A stretch of 64,000 nucleotides of DNA from Anaerobiospirillum sp. (lineage in GTDB: Bacteria; Pseudomonadota; Gammaproteobacteria; Enterobacterales; Succinivibrionaceae), in contig JARHZF010000100.1 of assembly GCA_029258325.1 (NCBI GenBank), forward strand, positions 1 to 64,000. Direction: 5' to 3'. The notes under the pieces were generated by a model. The model was not told where the DNA came from and made no database searches. It saw only the letters and a program-made list of their open reading frames with translations. This document shows positions 29,301 to 37,566 of the stretch, piece by piece. Numbering within the stretch: position 1 is the first letter of the stretch; each line of letters opens with the position of its first letter. The position numbers and the translations under genes are program-made.

Positions 29301-30489
29301 ACTCATGTTGATATCCTTTTAAATCATTAAGACCTAAAACAAAATTACTATTATCTGTATAGATTTTTTTAGTGTTATCTATATCTTTAAAACCATGTGT
29401 ACTTATAAAACGATCATTTTTTAAATGATAACCATCTATATCACTTGTTTTTAAATCAAATTTATTAGCAATAATAGTGGCATCTTGAATGAGGTTAAGT
29501 TTAGGATCATCAAGATCCATTGTAGCAATACCTTTAATTGCAATAACACCATCTTTATCAGTAAAAAGGTAGTCTTTTAAATAATTTAAAGAGGTATTTT
29601 CTCTTAAAGCTAAGTGACCTCCTGACTTTATACTTACATAACTATAAGGATCTACTTCAAGAGTATTATTTTGAGTCATACCTATATTATTAGTTATTAA
29701 AACGCCATTTTTTTCTATAAATAAGTTTTTAGCAACAACTTTACCTTTTTCTTTAATATCTAAAAGACCTTCAATAGTACCACCTAAATCTTTAACATTT
29801 TCTATATATGCACCATTATTAACAATCATTTTGCCTTCATTAAAGATATTAAAGAAATCAACTTTTGCATAAGAATTTGCATTTGCAAAAAGACTGCTTG
29901 CAAGCCAAAGATTTATAGATTTAGCATTTATTTGACCATTTGCATTTAAATTTAAAGTACTTTTAACTAAAGTTAATTCTGCAGAGTGTAATTTACCATT
30001 AACATTTACAGTAAGTCCTTGTTGTTTTACATAGCTACCTAATTGCACATTACGATTAAATTTAAGATCGCTATCTTTCTTATTAGTGCCAACATAAAGA
30101 AAACCATTTATATTTAAAATAGAGTTATGTTTTGCATTTTCTCCACCTAAAACCATAACGTTATTAGAAGATGTCTTAGCGTTTAAATATAAGGTACCAT
30201 CGACATTTAAAGTTGCACTATTATTCTTCTCTCCCTCAATTTTTAATACATTTGGATCTAAAACTTCTGTAATAGTATAAGTAGCATTTTTATCAATAGT
30301 ATATACAACACTGTTTTTATCATTAGCAGAAATAGCTAAGCTAGATGTTTTTACATCATCTTTTATAACTATATTATCTATATTTTTATCTAAAGCATAA
30401 GATGAAAAGTTTAAAGCAATAAGAGCAAAACTTATCAATCTAAAAGCTTTACTAAAATGAAATTTATTTTTATTAAGATTATTTTTCAT
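26302..30489 (-). CDS. Large autotransporter (type Va), copy 2
   Basis: This is a 1395-residue paralogue of the preceding autotransporter with the same plan. A signal peptide (AFRLISFALIALNFSSYA) is followed by a beta-helix passenger with units such as SILNINGFLYVG. A conserved central block with QGILDITFGGQPHNYIDE is shared with copy 1 (QGILDVSFGGQPYNYIDE). The C-terminal barrel ends in NYNYTF. Copy 2 has its own cysteine pair in the passenger (DKTCVSCKTHK) at a place where copy 1 has none, and lacks the pair of copy 1. The 675-bp spacer makes separate transcription likely. The two may be alternative surface proteins. Confidence 0.9.
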   Translation of the reverse strand: MKNNLNKNKFHFSKAFRLISFALIALNFSSYALDKNIDNIVIKDDVKTSSLAISANDKNSVVYTIDKNATYTITEVLDPNVLKIEGEKNNSATLNVDGTLYLNAKTSSNNVMVLGGENAKHNSILNINGFLYVGTNKKDSDLKFNRNVQLGSYVKQQGLTVNVNGKLHSAELTLVKSTLNLNANGQINAKSINLWLASSLFANANSYAKVDFFNIFNEGKMIVNNGAYIENVKDLGGTIEGLLDIKEKGKVVAKNLFIEKNGVLITNNIGMTQNNTLEVDPYSYVSIKSGGHLALRENTSLNYLKDYLFTDKDGVIAIKGIATMDLDDPKLNLIQDATIIANKFDLKTSDIDGYHLKNDRFISTHGFKDIDNTKKIYTDNSNFVLGLNDLKGYQHEFYGQTQQGSNIENTIITGTGTGNLSVQGGNWDLKSVEIKNNGVFNILGGNTNLHKLKISPNGKINVSSGFLLLEKDIFDKTCVSCKTHKNNILITNMGQVQGNYFDLTNAKANQNIDYKTLKLKDIIDINGNGYLILDKRGYKHTQEEHKILNEQRPKMTITILGEHIYNKDNFPIRNQGILDITFGGQPHNYIDETVEKQHKTDFNVGQIGQQTLAIKEVILKNHKLQIGDANGPESKLTVAQDITRVDGGIKSPIVIDYKSKLNLFDFRPRDTIKRSRNNQMYTVNIPIVGGTHDDNNYLNIIGPYAILEDIGDDIGKLNLSVQKNGHLIANKDVNVSKLEVEGNLKIKGALSLKDNAVFTYGDSHINELKSIKKYFVIDPDANLDSLDKSIYEIFRDTIRDEYVYIKVDSLKTNQNGDANFNIKGSQKNNMRGFLQIKSIEDGDKGINSFVLDDLGALTFGNFGLYALKKANLLSLDHIKEHHKELAKNYEFMRIIGVSTLTNGSKLNLKKNHLYIGIAKHDKASFYLKKDTLFIADFTNIKENEPLIKGSGESYYFEDGSSIYAYGISDKNYKKFILIDNTQNASDNIKNYDNNSKKGVHVISANRLVDLFIEQEDKDLVLKVVYKRDNKILNTLNQNLQSLVIKNENNQFLSSVLNNFNGLEDKEVSKFIDSATKVSLLSGAYNDVIYNSRKSMSLVKDRIYEINNGYAQDLKLDIANRNYNLWTTAMYEHSSIHGYESGSYTYGLKSSLQGVIVGVDSTKDNLTHGVYLSYAKISTHNTGDLNHISKKSKNLGFAYYQNYNFDKYSLGTIFSYNTQSNDIEHDIKINKLYGNFNTNTLNAQLNLNYCFNFDKFALNTFAEANLNYLMAKDLSLYMQDDEVIKNYANNKLFKSIKLGANVSYLFNVFNKEFNVKHSFAFEKTIGSSFFTQGVSIIGSTNDTAYLTSRVVDNNRFTLGSSISYYNGSHNYKFSINNTFSKYKCDFDLVLNYNYTF

Positions 30490-30735
30490 GTTAAAATATT
30501 TTATATGTCTTATAAGTTTATAAAATTCGCTGTAGTTTAATAAATACAGATATTTTTATATATTGATCTACATCTCTTTTTATAAGATTAATACTTAGTT
30601 TTTGAAAAATAAGGAATAATTTTATAAATATTTATGTAATTTTTTTATTCTAATTTTTATATTAAAAATTTTATATTTATATATGTATATTTATTTTATT
30701 AAAGATTTATAAGGATTTGATTATAACTTTGATAG

Positions 30736-30780
30736 TTTATATAAATATTAATATGTAATAAAAAGCAATATTTATATAAA
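30736..30780. repeat. Perfect 14-bp inverted repeat
   Basis: TTTATATAAATATT and AATATTTATATAAA are exact reverse complements separated by 17 bp. The stem is wholly A/T. It lies in the spacer, about 250 bp upstream of autotransporter 2. Confidence 0.5.
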
Positions 30781-31083
30781 AAAGATATGTATCTTATTTT
30801 AATATTTTTATTTTTAATTTTTTATATTTTTTATAAATAAAATAGAGTAATTACAGATAGTTAGAGCATATATGAAGTGGTAATTTTTATTGATTAAAAC
30901 TTATTTATAGTAAATTTTATCATATATAAATTTAAGGTTTTACTATTGTAAATCTTTGTTTTCTATAAAGATAAAATATTTATTTATTAAAAATAATATC
31001 TTTTTATCTTAAAAAAAATTATAAATTTATCATTTGTTTTATAGATAAAAATAAAATAAGAAAAATTTTAAAATATAAAAATG

Positions 31084-31113
31084 AAAAAAAGGCATGTTTT
31101 ACAATGCCTTTTT
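31084..31113 (-). terminator. Intrinsic terminator after pgi
   Basis: Stem AAAAAGGCAT / ATGCCTTTTT with an 8-nt loop and a seven-T tract on the minus strand, 23 bp beyond the pgi stop. Confidence 0.8.
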
Positions 31114-31135
31114 CTTTAAAATTTAAAAAATTATT

Positions 31136-32779
31136 TTATTTAAAAGCTTTATAAGCATTGATTAAACCATTAGTTGAACTATCATGAGATGAAATAGTGT
31201 AATTATTTTCAAGTTCTGGAATAATCTTCATAGCAAGAGCTTTACCTAATTCAACACCCCATTGATCAAATGAGAAGATATTTAAGATAGCACCTTGAAC
31301 AAAGATCTTATGTTCATACATAGCAACTAACATACCTAATGTCTTTGGAGTAATCTTCTTTAATAAGAAAGAGTTTGTAGGTCTATTGCCTTCAAATACC
31401 TTAAAAGGAACGATTTCTGCGTAATCTTTCTTACCTTTAGCTTCAAACTCTGCAATAACTTCTTCTTTAGTCTTACCAAAAGCTAAAGCTTCTGTTTGAG
31501 CAAAGAAGTTAGATAATAGTTTTACATGGTGATCTCCAATAGGATTATGAGTTTGAGCAGGTGCAATGAAATCACAAGGAATTATCTTAGTACCTTGGTG
31601 AATTAATTGATAGAAAGCATGTTGACCATTAGTACCAGGTTCACCCCAAATAATAGGACCTGTTTCATAATCAACTTTATTACCATTTCTATCTACAAAT
31701 TTACCATTTGATTCCATATTACCTTGTTGGAAGTAAGCTGGGAATCTGTATAGGTATTGGTCATAAGGTAAAATTGCTTCTGTTTCAAATTTATAGAAGT
31801 TATTGTACCAAATGCCTATTAAAGCCATAAGTACAGGTAGGTTTTGTGAAAATTCTGTTTCTCTAAAGTGGCAATCCATTTCATAACCACCTTTTAAGAA
31901 AGCTTCAAAGTTGTCATAACCACAAGCAAGTGCAATAGATAAACCAATTGCAGACCATGATGAGTAACGACCACCAACCCAGTCCCAGAACTCAAACATA
32001 TTGTCAGTATCAATACCAAATTCAGATACACCTTTGGCATTAGTTGATAAAGCAACAAAGTGTTTTGCTACATGAGCTATATCTTTTGCACTGTCTAAAA
32101 ACCACTTACGAGCTGTATGAGCATTTGTCATAGTCTCAAGAGTTGTAAATGTCTTAGATGCAATTAAGAACATTGTTGTCTCTGGATTTACTTTCTTTAA
32201 AGTTTCAGCTATTTGAGTACCATCAATATTTGAAACAAAGTGGCACTTTAATCTTGTATGATAAGGTGTTAATGCTTCTGTTATCATACATGGACCAAGA
32301 TCTGAACCACCAATACCAATATTTACAATATCAGTAATTTCTTTACCTGTATAACCTTTCCATTGACCTGATATAACTTTCTCACAAAAATCTTTCATCT
32401 TTGCAAGAACAGCTTGAACGTCAAGCATTACATCTTTACCATCAAGCATTACGCTCTTACCTGAAAAATTACGTAAAGCTGTGTGTAATACTGCTCTATC
32501 TTCAGTTCTGTTTATTTTTTCTGCATTGAACATTGCTTCAATGTCATTTTTTAAATCACATTCTTTTGCAAGATCAAGTAGTAATGATAAAGTTGTTTTG
32601 TCAATTAAATTCTTAGATAAATCAGCTAAAAGCTCATCTCCAACTTTTAAACTAAAATTATCAAATCTTTGACTATCGTTTGCAAATAGATCTTTTAGAG
32701 TTCTATTTTTAGTTTGATTAAAATGTTCTGATAATGCTTGCCAAGCTTTTGTTGTTGTTGGATTGATATTCTTTAGCAT
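31136..32779 (-). CDS. pgi: Glucose-6-phosphate isomerase
   Basis: Pgi interconverts glucose-6-phosphate and fructose-6-phosphate. Both family signatures are clear: [16 protein letters not shown] and [18 protein letters not shown], with the catalytic Glu and His. The start was set at the ATG at 32779 (547 residues, E. coli 549). GGAG stands 7 bp before it, the sequence [16 protein letters not shown] aligns with E. coli MKNINPTQTAAWQAL, and the ATG four codons earlier has no ribosome binding site. It is a single gene between long spacers with its own terminator. Confidence 0.97.
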   Translation of the reverse strand: MLKNINPTTTKAWQALSEHFNQTKNRTLKDLFANDSQRFDNFSLKVGDELLADLSKNLIDKTTLSLLLDLAKECDLKNDIEAMFNAEKINRTEDRAVLHTALRNFSGKSVMLDGKDVMLDVQAVLAKMKDFCEKVISGQWKGYTGKEITDIVNIGIGGSDLGPCMITEALTPYHTRLKCHFVSNIDGTQIAETLKKVNPETTMFLIASKTFTTLETMTNAHTARKWFLDSAKDIAHVAKHFVALSTNAKGVSEFGIDTDNMFEFWDWVGGRYSSWSAIGLSIALACGYDNFEAFLKGGYEMDCHFRETEFSQNLPVLMALIGIWYNNFYKFETEAILPYDQYLYRFPAYFQQGNMESNGKFVDRNGNKVDYETGPIIWGEPGTNGQHAFYQLIHQGTKIIPCDFIAPAQTHNPIGDHHVKLLSNFFAQTEALAFGKTKEEVIAEFEAKGKKDYAEIVPFKVFEGNRPTNSFLLKKITPKTLGMLVAMYEHKIFVQGAILNIFSFDQWGVELGKALAMKIIPELENNYTISSHDSSTNGLINAYKAFK

Positions 32780-32862
32780 TTTTTTCTCCATAATAAAAAA
32801 ATTCTACAAAAATTTTACTCTTATTTTTTATGTTTGTCTTCTTTGTAAAAATCTTTCTTATC

Positions 32863-33774
32863 TTAAAAGACAATATTCTTTTTTCTACTTAGTTCTGAAC
32901 TAAAACTTGGGGCTACTGATTTAGCCATTTCAATACAAGCTTTATCAAGTTCAGTTAAATCATCTTTTCTATAACAAAGACCTACTTTAAAAAAGCCAAA
33001 ATCATCATCTCTTTTTATGTGTAAATCATTTTTAAATGGAGATAGATAAGCTACTAAATTTGGGATTAAAGATACTCCATAGCCTAAAGCTGTCATACAA
33101 ACAATAGCTTCATGTCCTTCAACATTTACTATCTTAGGTGGGAATTTATCTATTTTTTTAAAATATTCATTTGCTTTTTTATTTAAAAGACCATGTGATG
33201 ACATAATAAAAGGCATTTCGCTTATATTTAGATCAACATTACCTATATTATTAGCAGGAGCTATAAAGATAAGAGGGAAAGTTGCAAGATGGACAAAATC
33301 TATATCTTGACTTAAATTATCCTCATCAATAGGGGCAATAACAAAGTTAAACTCTTTATCTCTTAGTTTATCAAGTGCATTAGCAACATCACCTGTTTGC
33401 AGTGATAATTCAACAGATGGCATAGATAAACTTATTTCATTTAAAAATCTAGGAATAAATATATAACTTGCAGTCACAGAGCAATATATTTTGACTCTAC
33501 CAGATAGCTCATTAACTTCCTTATTAAAGTTAAATTTTAAGTTTTGATATGACTTTAAAGTTTCACGAGCAAACTCTGCAAAAGCAAGACCTTGAGGGGT
33601 TATGCTTATACCTTTTTGATCTCTTGTACACAATAAAAAACCTAAATCATTTTCAAGTTTTGATATTGTTCTTGAGAGTGTTGATGGGCTTACGTTACAT
33701 AAAATAGCAGCTTTAGTAATATTTTCTGTTTCACATAAGCGAATAAAAAATGAGGCGTCTTTTAAATCTATCAT
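32863..33774 (-). CDS. ilvY: LysR-type regulator IlvY
   Basis: A LysR regulator divergent from ilvC is IlvY in gammaproteobacteria, which activates ilvC when acetolactate or acetohydroxybutyrate bind. The helix-turn-helix ITKAAILCNVSPSTLSRTISKLENDLG matches the IlvY family, including SPSTLSR. The effector domain occupies the last 200 residues. The start is best placed at the ATG at 33774 (MIDLKDASFFIRL, like E. coli MDLRDLKTFL), giving 303 residues. Upstream in-frame starts at 33828 and 33837 would place the operator inside the coding sequence. No strong ribosome binding site decides the matter. Confidence 0.88.
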   Translation of the reverse strand: MIDLKDASFFIRLCETENITKAAILCNVSPSTLSRTISKLENDLGFLLCTRDQKGISITPQGLAFAEFARETLKSYQNLKFNFNKEVNELSGRVKIYCSVTASYIFIPRFLNEISLSMPSVELSLQTGDVANALDKLRDKEFNFVIAPIDEDNLSQDIDFVHLATFPLIFIAPANNIGNVDLNISEMPFIMSSHGLLNKKANEYFKKIDKFPPKIVNVEGHEAIVCMTALGYGVSLIPNLVAYLSPFKNDLHIKRDDDFGFFKVGLCYRKDDLTELDKACIEMAKSVAPSFSSELSRKKNIVF

Positions 33775-33822
33775 AATATCATCATAGTATTCTGCACAAA
33801 AAAGGTGATATATGCTCTTATT

Positions 33823-33837
33823 TTGCATATGTTGCAA
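33823..33837. promoter_or_regulatory. IlvY operator 1
   Basis: Perfect palindrome TTGCA-TATGT-TGCAA, a LysR-type site with the TTGC/GCAA arms expected for IlvY. It lies 49 bp upstream of the chosen ilvY start and overlaps the earlier in-frame ATG, which argues against that ATG. Confidence 0.65.
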
Positions 33838-33854
33838 TATATTATATTGAATAA

Positions 33855-33869
33855 TTGCAATTAATGCAA
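33855..33869. promoter_or_regulatory. IlvY operator 2
   Basis: Perfect palindrome TTGCA-ATTAA-TGCAA with the same arms and spacing as operator 1. The centres are 32 bp apart, three helical turns, as expected for a LysR tetramer binding both sites on one DNA face. Confidence 0.65.
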
Positions 33870-33929
33870 AGTTTATATATTATACATTATATATTACAAA
33901 TGTTATTTTCATTTTAAGCAGGTCTAAAA

Positions 33930-35411
33930 ATGTCTAATTACTTTAACACACTAAATCTCAGAGAAAAACTAGAACAATTAGGATCATGTACCTTCATGCA
34001 ACGCTCTGAGTTTGCAAATGGTACTAAAGCTTTAGAAAATAAAAAAATTGTTATTGTAGGTTGTGGAGCTCAAGGTTTAAATCAAGGTCTTAATCTAAGA
34101 GATAGTGGTCTTGATGTAAGTTATGCTTTAAGACAAAGTGCTATTGATGAAAAAAGAGATTCATATAAAAGAGCAACAGAAAATGGTTTTGTTGTAGGTA
34201 ATTATGAAACTTTAATTAAAAATGCAGATTTAGTTATTAATTTAACACCAGATAAACAGCATCATGATGTAATTTCAAAAATAGTACCTTTAATGAAAAA
34301 AGGTAGTGCTTTAGGTTATTGTCATGGCTTTAATATAGTAGAAGAAGGCGAACAAATTAGACCTGATATTACTGTTATTATGGTAGCTCCAAAGGCACCT
34401 GGTACTGAAGTACGTGAAGAGTATAAAAGAGGTTTTGGTGTTCCTACTTTACTTGCAGTACATAAAGAAAATGATATTAATAAAAATGGTTTTGAACTTG
34501 CTAAAGCATGGGCATGTGGTATAGGTTCACATAGAGCAGGTTGTTTAAAGTCATCATTTGTAGCTGAAGTTAAATCTGATTTAATGGGTGAACAAACAAT
34601 ATTATGTGGTGTATTACAAGCATCATCCTTACTTTGCTTTGATAAGATGGTAAAAGAGGGTGTAGATAAAGCTTATGCTTGTAAATTAATTCAATATGGT
34701 TTTGATACTTTCTGTGAAGCTTTAAAACATGGTGGTATCACTCATATGATGAATAGACTATCTAATAAAGCTAAAATTAAAGTATGTGCCTTATCTAATG
34801 AGATAAAAGAAATTTTAACTCCTCTTTATGAAAAACATATGGATGATATTGAGTCAGGTAGTTTTTCAGAGGAAATGATGAAAGATTGGGCAAATGGAGA
34901 TGCAAACTTACATAAATGGCGTGACTTTTATGCTAAATCAGAGTTTGAAAAAGCTCCAAGTTGTGATATTGAAATAAAAGAACAAGAATATTTTGATAAA
35001 AATCTTTTATTAATAGCTTTCTGCAAAGCAGGTATTGAGCTTGCTTTTGAGGTTATGACTAGATCTGGTATTTATGAAGAGTCTGCATATTATGAATCTT
35101 TACATGAATTACCTTTAATTGCTAATACTATAGCAAGACGCCGTCTTTATGAAATGAATGTAGTAATTTCAGATACTGCAGAATATGGTAATTATTTATT
35201 TGCAAATAAAGCTATACCTCTACTTAAAGATTTTGTTGAAAAACAAGATCTTGATGTTATGGGTAAGGGAATAGATAGATCTGATGATGGTGTAGATAAT
35301 CTTTTACTTATGAAAGTAAATGATGAAATTGCATCACATAAAATTGAGATAGTTGGTAAGACATTACGTGCTTATATGTCTGATATGAAAAAAATCACAA
35401 TGAATCATTAA
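33930..35411 (+). CDS. ilvC: Ketol-acid reductoisomerase (class II)
   Basis: IlvC converts acetolactate or acetohydroxybutyrate to the dihydroxy acids using NADPH and Mg. The 493 residues identify the long class II enzyme (E. coli 491) with a duplicated C-terminal helical domain. The dinucleotide loop [16 protein letters not shown] is near residue 38. [17 protein letters not shown] supplies the NADP-binding Arg/Ser residues, and the Mg ligands lie in the [11 protein letters not shown] block near residue 215. It is transcribed away from ilvY across two IlvY palindromes, and a terminator follows 20 bp beyond the stop. Confidence 0.97.
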   Translation: MSNYFNTLNLREKLEQLGSCTFMQRSEFANGTKALENKKIVIVGCGAQGLNQGLNLRDSGLDVSYALRQSAIDEKRDSYKRATENGFVVGNYETLIKNADLVINLTPDKQHHDVISKIVPLMKKGSALGYCHGFNIVEEGEQIRPDITVIMVAPKAPGTEVREEYKRGFGVPTLLAVHKENDINKNGFELAKAWACGIGSHRAGCLKSSFVAEVKSDLMGEQTILCGVLQASSLLCFDKMVKEGVDKAYACKLIQYGFDTFCEALKHGGITHMMNRLSNKAKIKVCALSNEIKEILTPLYEKHMDDIESGSFSEEMMKDWANGDANLHKWRDFYAKSEFEKAPSCDIEIKEQEYFDKNLLLIAFCKAGIELAFEVMTRSGIYEESAYYESLHELPLIANTIARRRLYEMNVVISDTAEYGNYLFANKAIPLLKDFVEKQDLDVMGKGIDRSDDGVDNLLLMKVNDEIASHKIEIVGKTLRAYMSDMKKITMNH

Positions 35412-35430
35412 CAACTTACTACCTAAACAT

Positions 35431-35467
35431 AAAACTAGATTTTCTCCATTGGAAAATCTAGTTTTTT
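35431..35467. terminator. Intrinsic terminator between ilvC and rep
   Basis: Perfect 14-bp stem AAAACTAGATTTTC / GAAAATCTAGTTTT with a 7-nt loop and a six-T tract on the plus strand. The left A-rich side could also serve the convergent rep operon. Confidence 0.85.
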
Positions 35468-35480
35468 ACAATCTAAATTC

Positions 35481-37565
35481 TTATTTATTTTTGCTATTTA
35501 ATTTATGAACAGAATTAAAAGCATCATCTACTGTATATATATTTTTTAATGAGTTTTGTTGTTCTTTTTCAGCCTCTTTATTTCTATAAGTAAAATTATG
35601 AAAACTAGTATATTTTATAGGTAATTCGGTTATAAAACGACTTTGTGATACTGGTTCATAATTATCTTTCTTTTTTCTATTTTGACAATATGTCATATAG
35701 AGTTTTTTCTTAGCTCTTGTTATTCCTACATAGACTAAACGACGCTCTTCTTCTATATTAAATGAAGTATTATTTTTAGTATCATCCTGAATAGAAGTTT
35801 TATGAGGTAAAATATTTTCCTCACATCCAATCATAAAGACAATAGGAAACTCAAGACCTTTTGCAGCATGTAAAGTCATTAAATGAATAGAATCAATATC
35901 TTTATCATCTTTCTTATCCATTATTTCACGTAAGCTAAGACGTGATATAGCTTCAGAAAAATTAACAGCACAATTTAATTTAGAACCTTGAACGTATTCT
36001 AAAATCCAACTTTGTAGCAATCTTACATTTTTTATCTTAATATCTAAAGCTATTTTATTTGCAATAATAGTGCTTAAATAACTCTCATACTTTATTTCTT
36101 TAAGTAAAAGTGTAGCAAGCTTTATGCTATTTTTTTCTTCATATAAAATACGTCTTAAACCATTTAAAAGAAGAATAAACTCTCTAAAACCCTCTATTTG
36201 ACTTGTGTTTAATAGAGTTAAATAATCTAAATCTAGACATGTTTCATAAAGAGATTGATTTTTTGCTTTAGCAACTTTATTAAGTTTAGATATACAATCT
36301 GGTCCTATACCTCTTTTAGGTATATTAATAATCCTTAATAAAGAACTATTATCAAAAGGATTAATAATAAGTTTACACCAAGATAAAATATCTTTTATTT
36401 CAGTTTGTTCAAAGAAACTTTGACCACCTGTAATAGTACAAGGCATTTTATTTTGAGCAAGAACCTTTTCTATAATTTTAGATTGGAAGTTAGATCTATA
36501 AAGAATAGCAAAATTATCAAAAGATATCTCTTGATTATAATTTACTTTGTAATCATGTCTAATATTTATAATTTCAGATGCTACAAATATAGCTTCTTGA
36601 TACTCATCATATGCAGAAGTTACTTCTACATTATCATGAAAACCAATATTAGATCTAAGTTGTTTTACAAAGATATGAGGATTATTTTTAATAACTTCAT
36701 TTGCACAAGATAAAATTTCAACGCTAGATCTATAGTTATCCTCAAGTTTTATAATATGTAAATCAGGATAATCTTTTGAAAGTTCATTTATATTTTCAGG
36801 ACGAGCACCACGCCATGAATAAATAGACTGATCATCATCTCCAACTACAGTAAAAGATCTATATTTAGATACTAATATTTTAAGCAATTGATATTGTGTT
36901 TCATTAGTATCTTGATATTCATCTACTAAAATATATTTAAAACGACTTGACCATTTTGCAGCTAAAGCTTCATTTTGTTGAAAAAGTATAGTTGGCAGAT
37001 AGATAAGATCATCAAAATCAACAGCATTACAAGATAAAACATATTGATTATATTGATTTATAATATCCTTTACTACCTGACTTTTAGCAACCTTTTCAAC
37101 AGGAATTAAATAGTTTTTACATTTAGATATGTATTCAATAACTAGTTGAGTTAAAGTATTTTCTCCACCATCAAATCTATTTGCTTCATTTGCAAAGTTA
37201 TTTCTTATAATTTCCTTAATTGCTTTTTGTTGATCATATTCATCAAATAATGAAAAATTTTGTGTTAGATTTAATCTCTCATGCTCACGTTTTAAAATAA
37301 AAAGACCTAAAGAGTGAAATGTAGATATAAAAATAGAGGAAGCTACTTTTTTACCAACATCCAAAGCTACTCTCTCTTGCATTTCACTTGCAGCTTTATT
37401 TGTGAAAGTTACAGCACAAATTTGTCTTGCATCAATATTATTTTTAATTAAATTAATAATTTTATTAGTAATAACTCTTGTTTTTCCAGAACCAGCCCCT
37501 GCTAGAACTAAACAAGGGCCTTTAACATAATGCACAGCTTCTTCTTGTTCTTTATTTAATTTCAA
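35481..37565 (-). CDS. rep: ATP-dependent DNA helicase Rep
   Basis: Rep is the 3'-5' superfamily 1A helicase that helps forks past bound proteins. The N-terminus MKLNKEQEEAVHYVKGPCLV follows E. coli Rep closely. Motifs visible in order are LAGAGSGKT (Walker A, about 21-29), AVTFTNKAA, VDEYQDTNETQY (motif II), GDDDQSIYSWRGA (III), MTLHAAKGLEFP and EEERRLVYVGITRAKK (VI). The 694 residues are close to E. coli (673). It is the last gene of an operon after tcdA and a primase-like gene, with 1 bp to the latter. Confidence 0.93.
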   Translation of the reverse strand: MKLNKEQEEAVHYVKGPCLVLAGAGSGKTRVITNKIINLIKNNIDARQICAVTFTNKAASEMQERVALDVGKKVASSIFISTFHSLGLFILKREHERLNLTQNFSLFDEYDQQKAIKEIIRNNFANEANRFDGGENTLTQLVIEYISKCKNYLIPVEKVAKSQVVKDIINQYNQYVLSCNAVDFDDLIYLPTILFQQNEALAAKWSSRFKYILVDEYQDTNETQYQLLKILVSKYRSFTVVGDDDQSIYSWRGARPENINELSKDYPDLHIIKLEDNYRSSVEILSCANEVIKNNPHIFVKQLRSNIGFHDNVEVTSAYDEYQEAIFVASEIINIRHDYKVNYNQEISFDNFAILYRSNFQSKIIEKVLAQNKMPCTITGGQSFFEQTEIKDILSWCKLIINPFDNSSLLRIINIPKRGIGPDCISKLNKVAKAKNQSLYETCLDLDYLTLLNTSQIEGFREFILLLNGLRRILYEEKNSIKLATLLLKEIKYESYLSTIIANKIALDIKIKNVRLLQSWILEYVQGSKLNCAVNFSEAISRLSLREIMDKKDDKDIDSIHLMTLHAAKGLEFPIVFMIGCEENILPHKTSIQDDTKNNTSFNIEEERRLVYVGITRAKKKLYMTYCQNRKKKDNYEPVSQSRFITELPIKYTSFHNFTYRNKEAEKEQQNSLKNIYTVDDAFNSVHKLNSKNK

Positions 37566-37566
37566 A

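Larger units (their letters stand above)
30490..31135. other. 646-bp A/T-rich spacer between autotransporter 2 and pgi
   Basis: No convincing gene. The end near the autotransporter resembles its counterpart before copy 1: GATCTACAT 76 bp from the start codon, then a T-rich run and GAAAAATAA. The middle holds a large A/T hairpin at 30736-30780 and the far end the pgi terminator. Confidence 0.6.

Noticed and set aside
25627-31135. A/T-rich spacers as remnants of insertion sequences or CRISPR arrays
   Set aside because: No transposase fragment, target duplication or regularly spaced direct repeats could be seen; only inverted repeats of A/T.
33774-33837. Longer IlvY start (TTG at 33837 or ATG at 33828)
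   Set aside because: It would add residues with no family counterpart, and the operator palindrome at 33823-33837 overlaps these codons.
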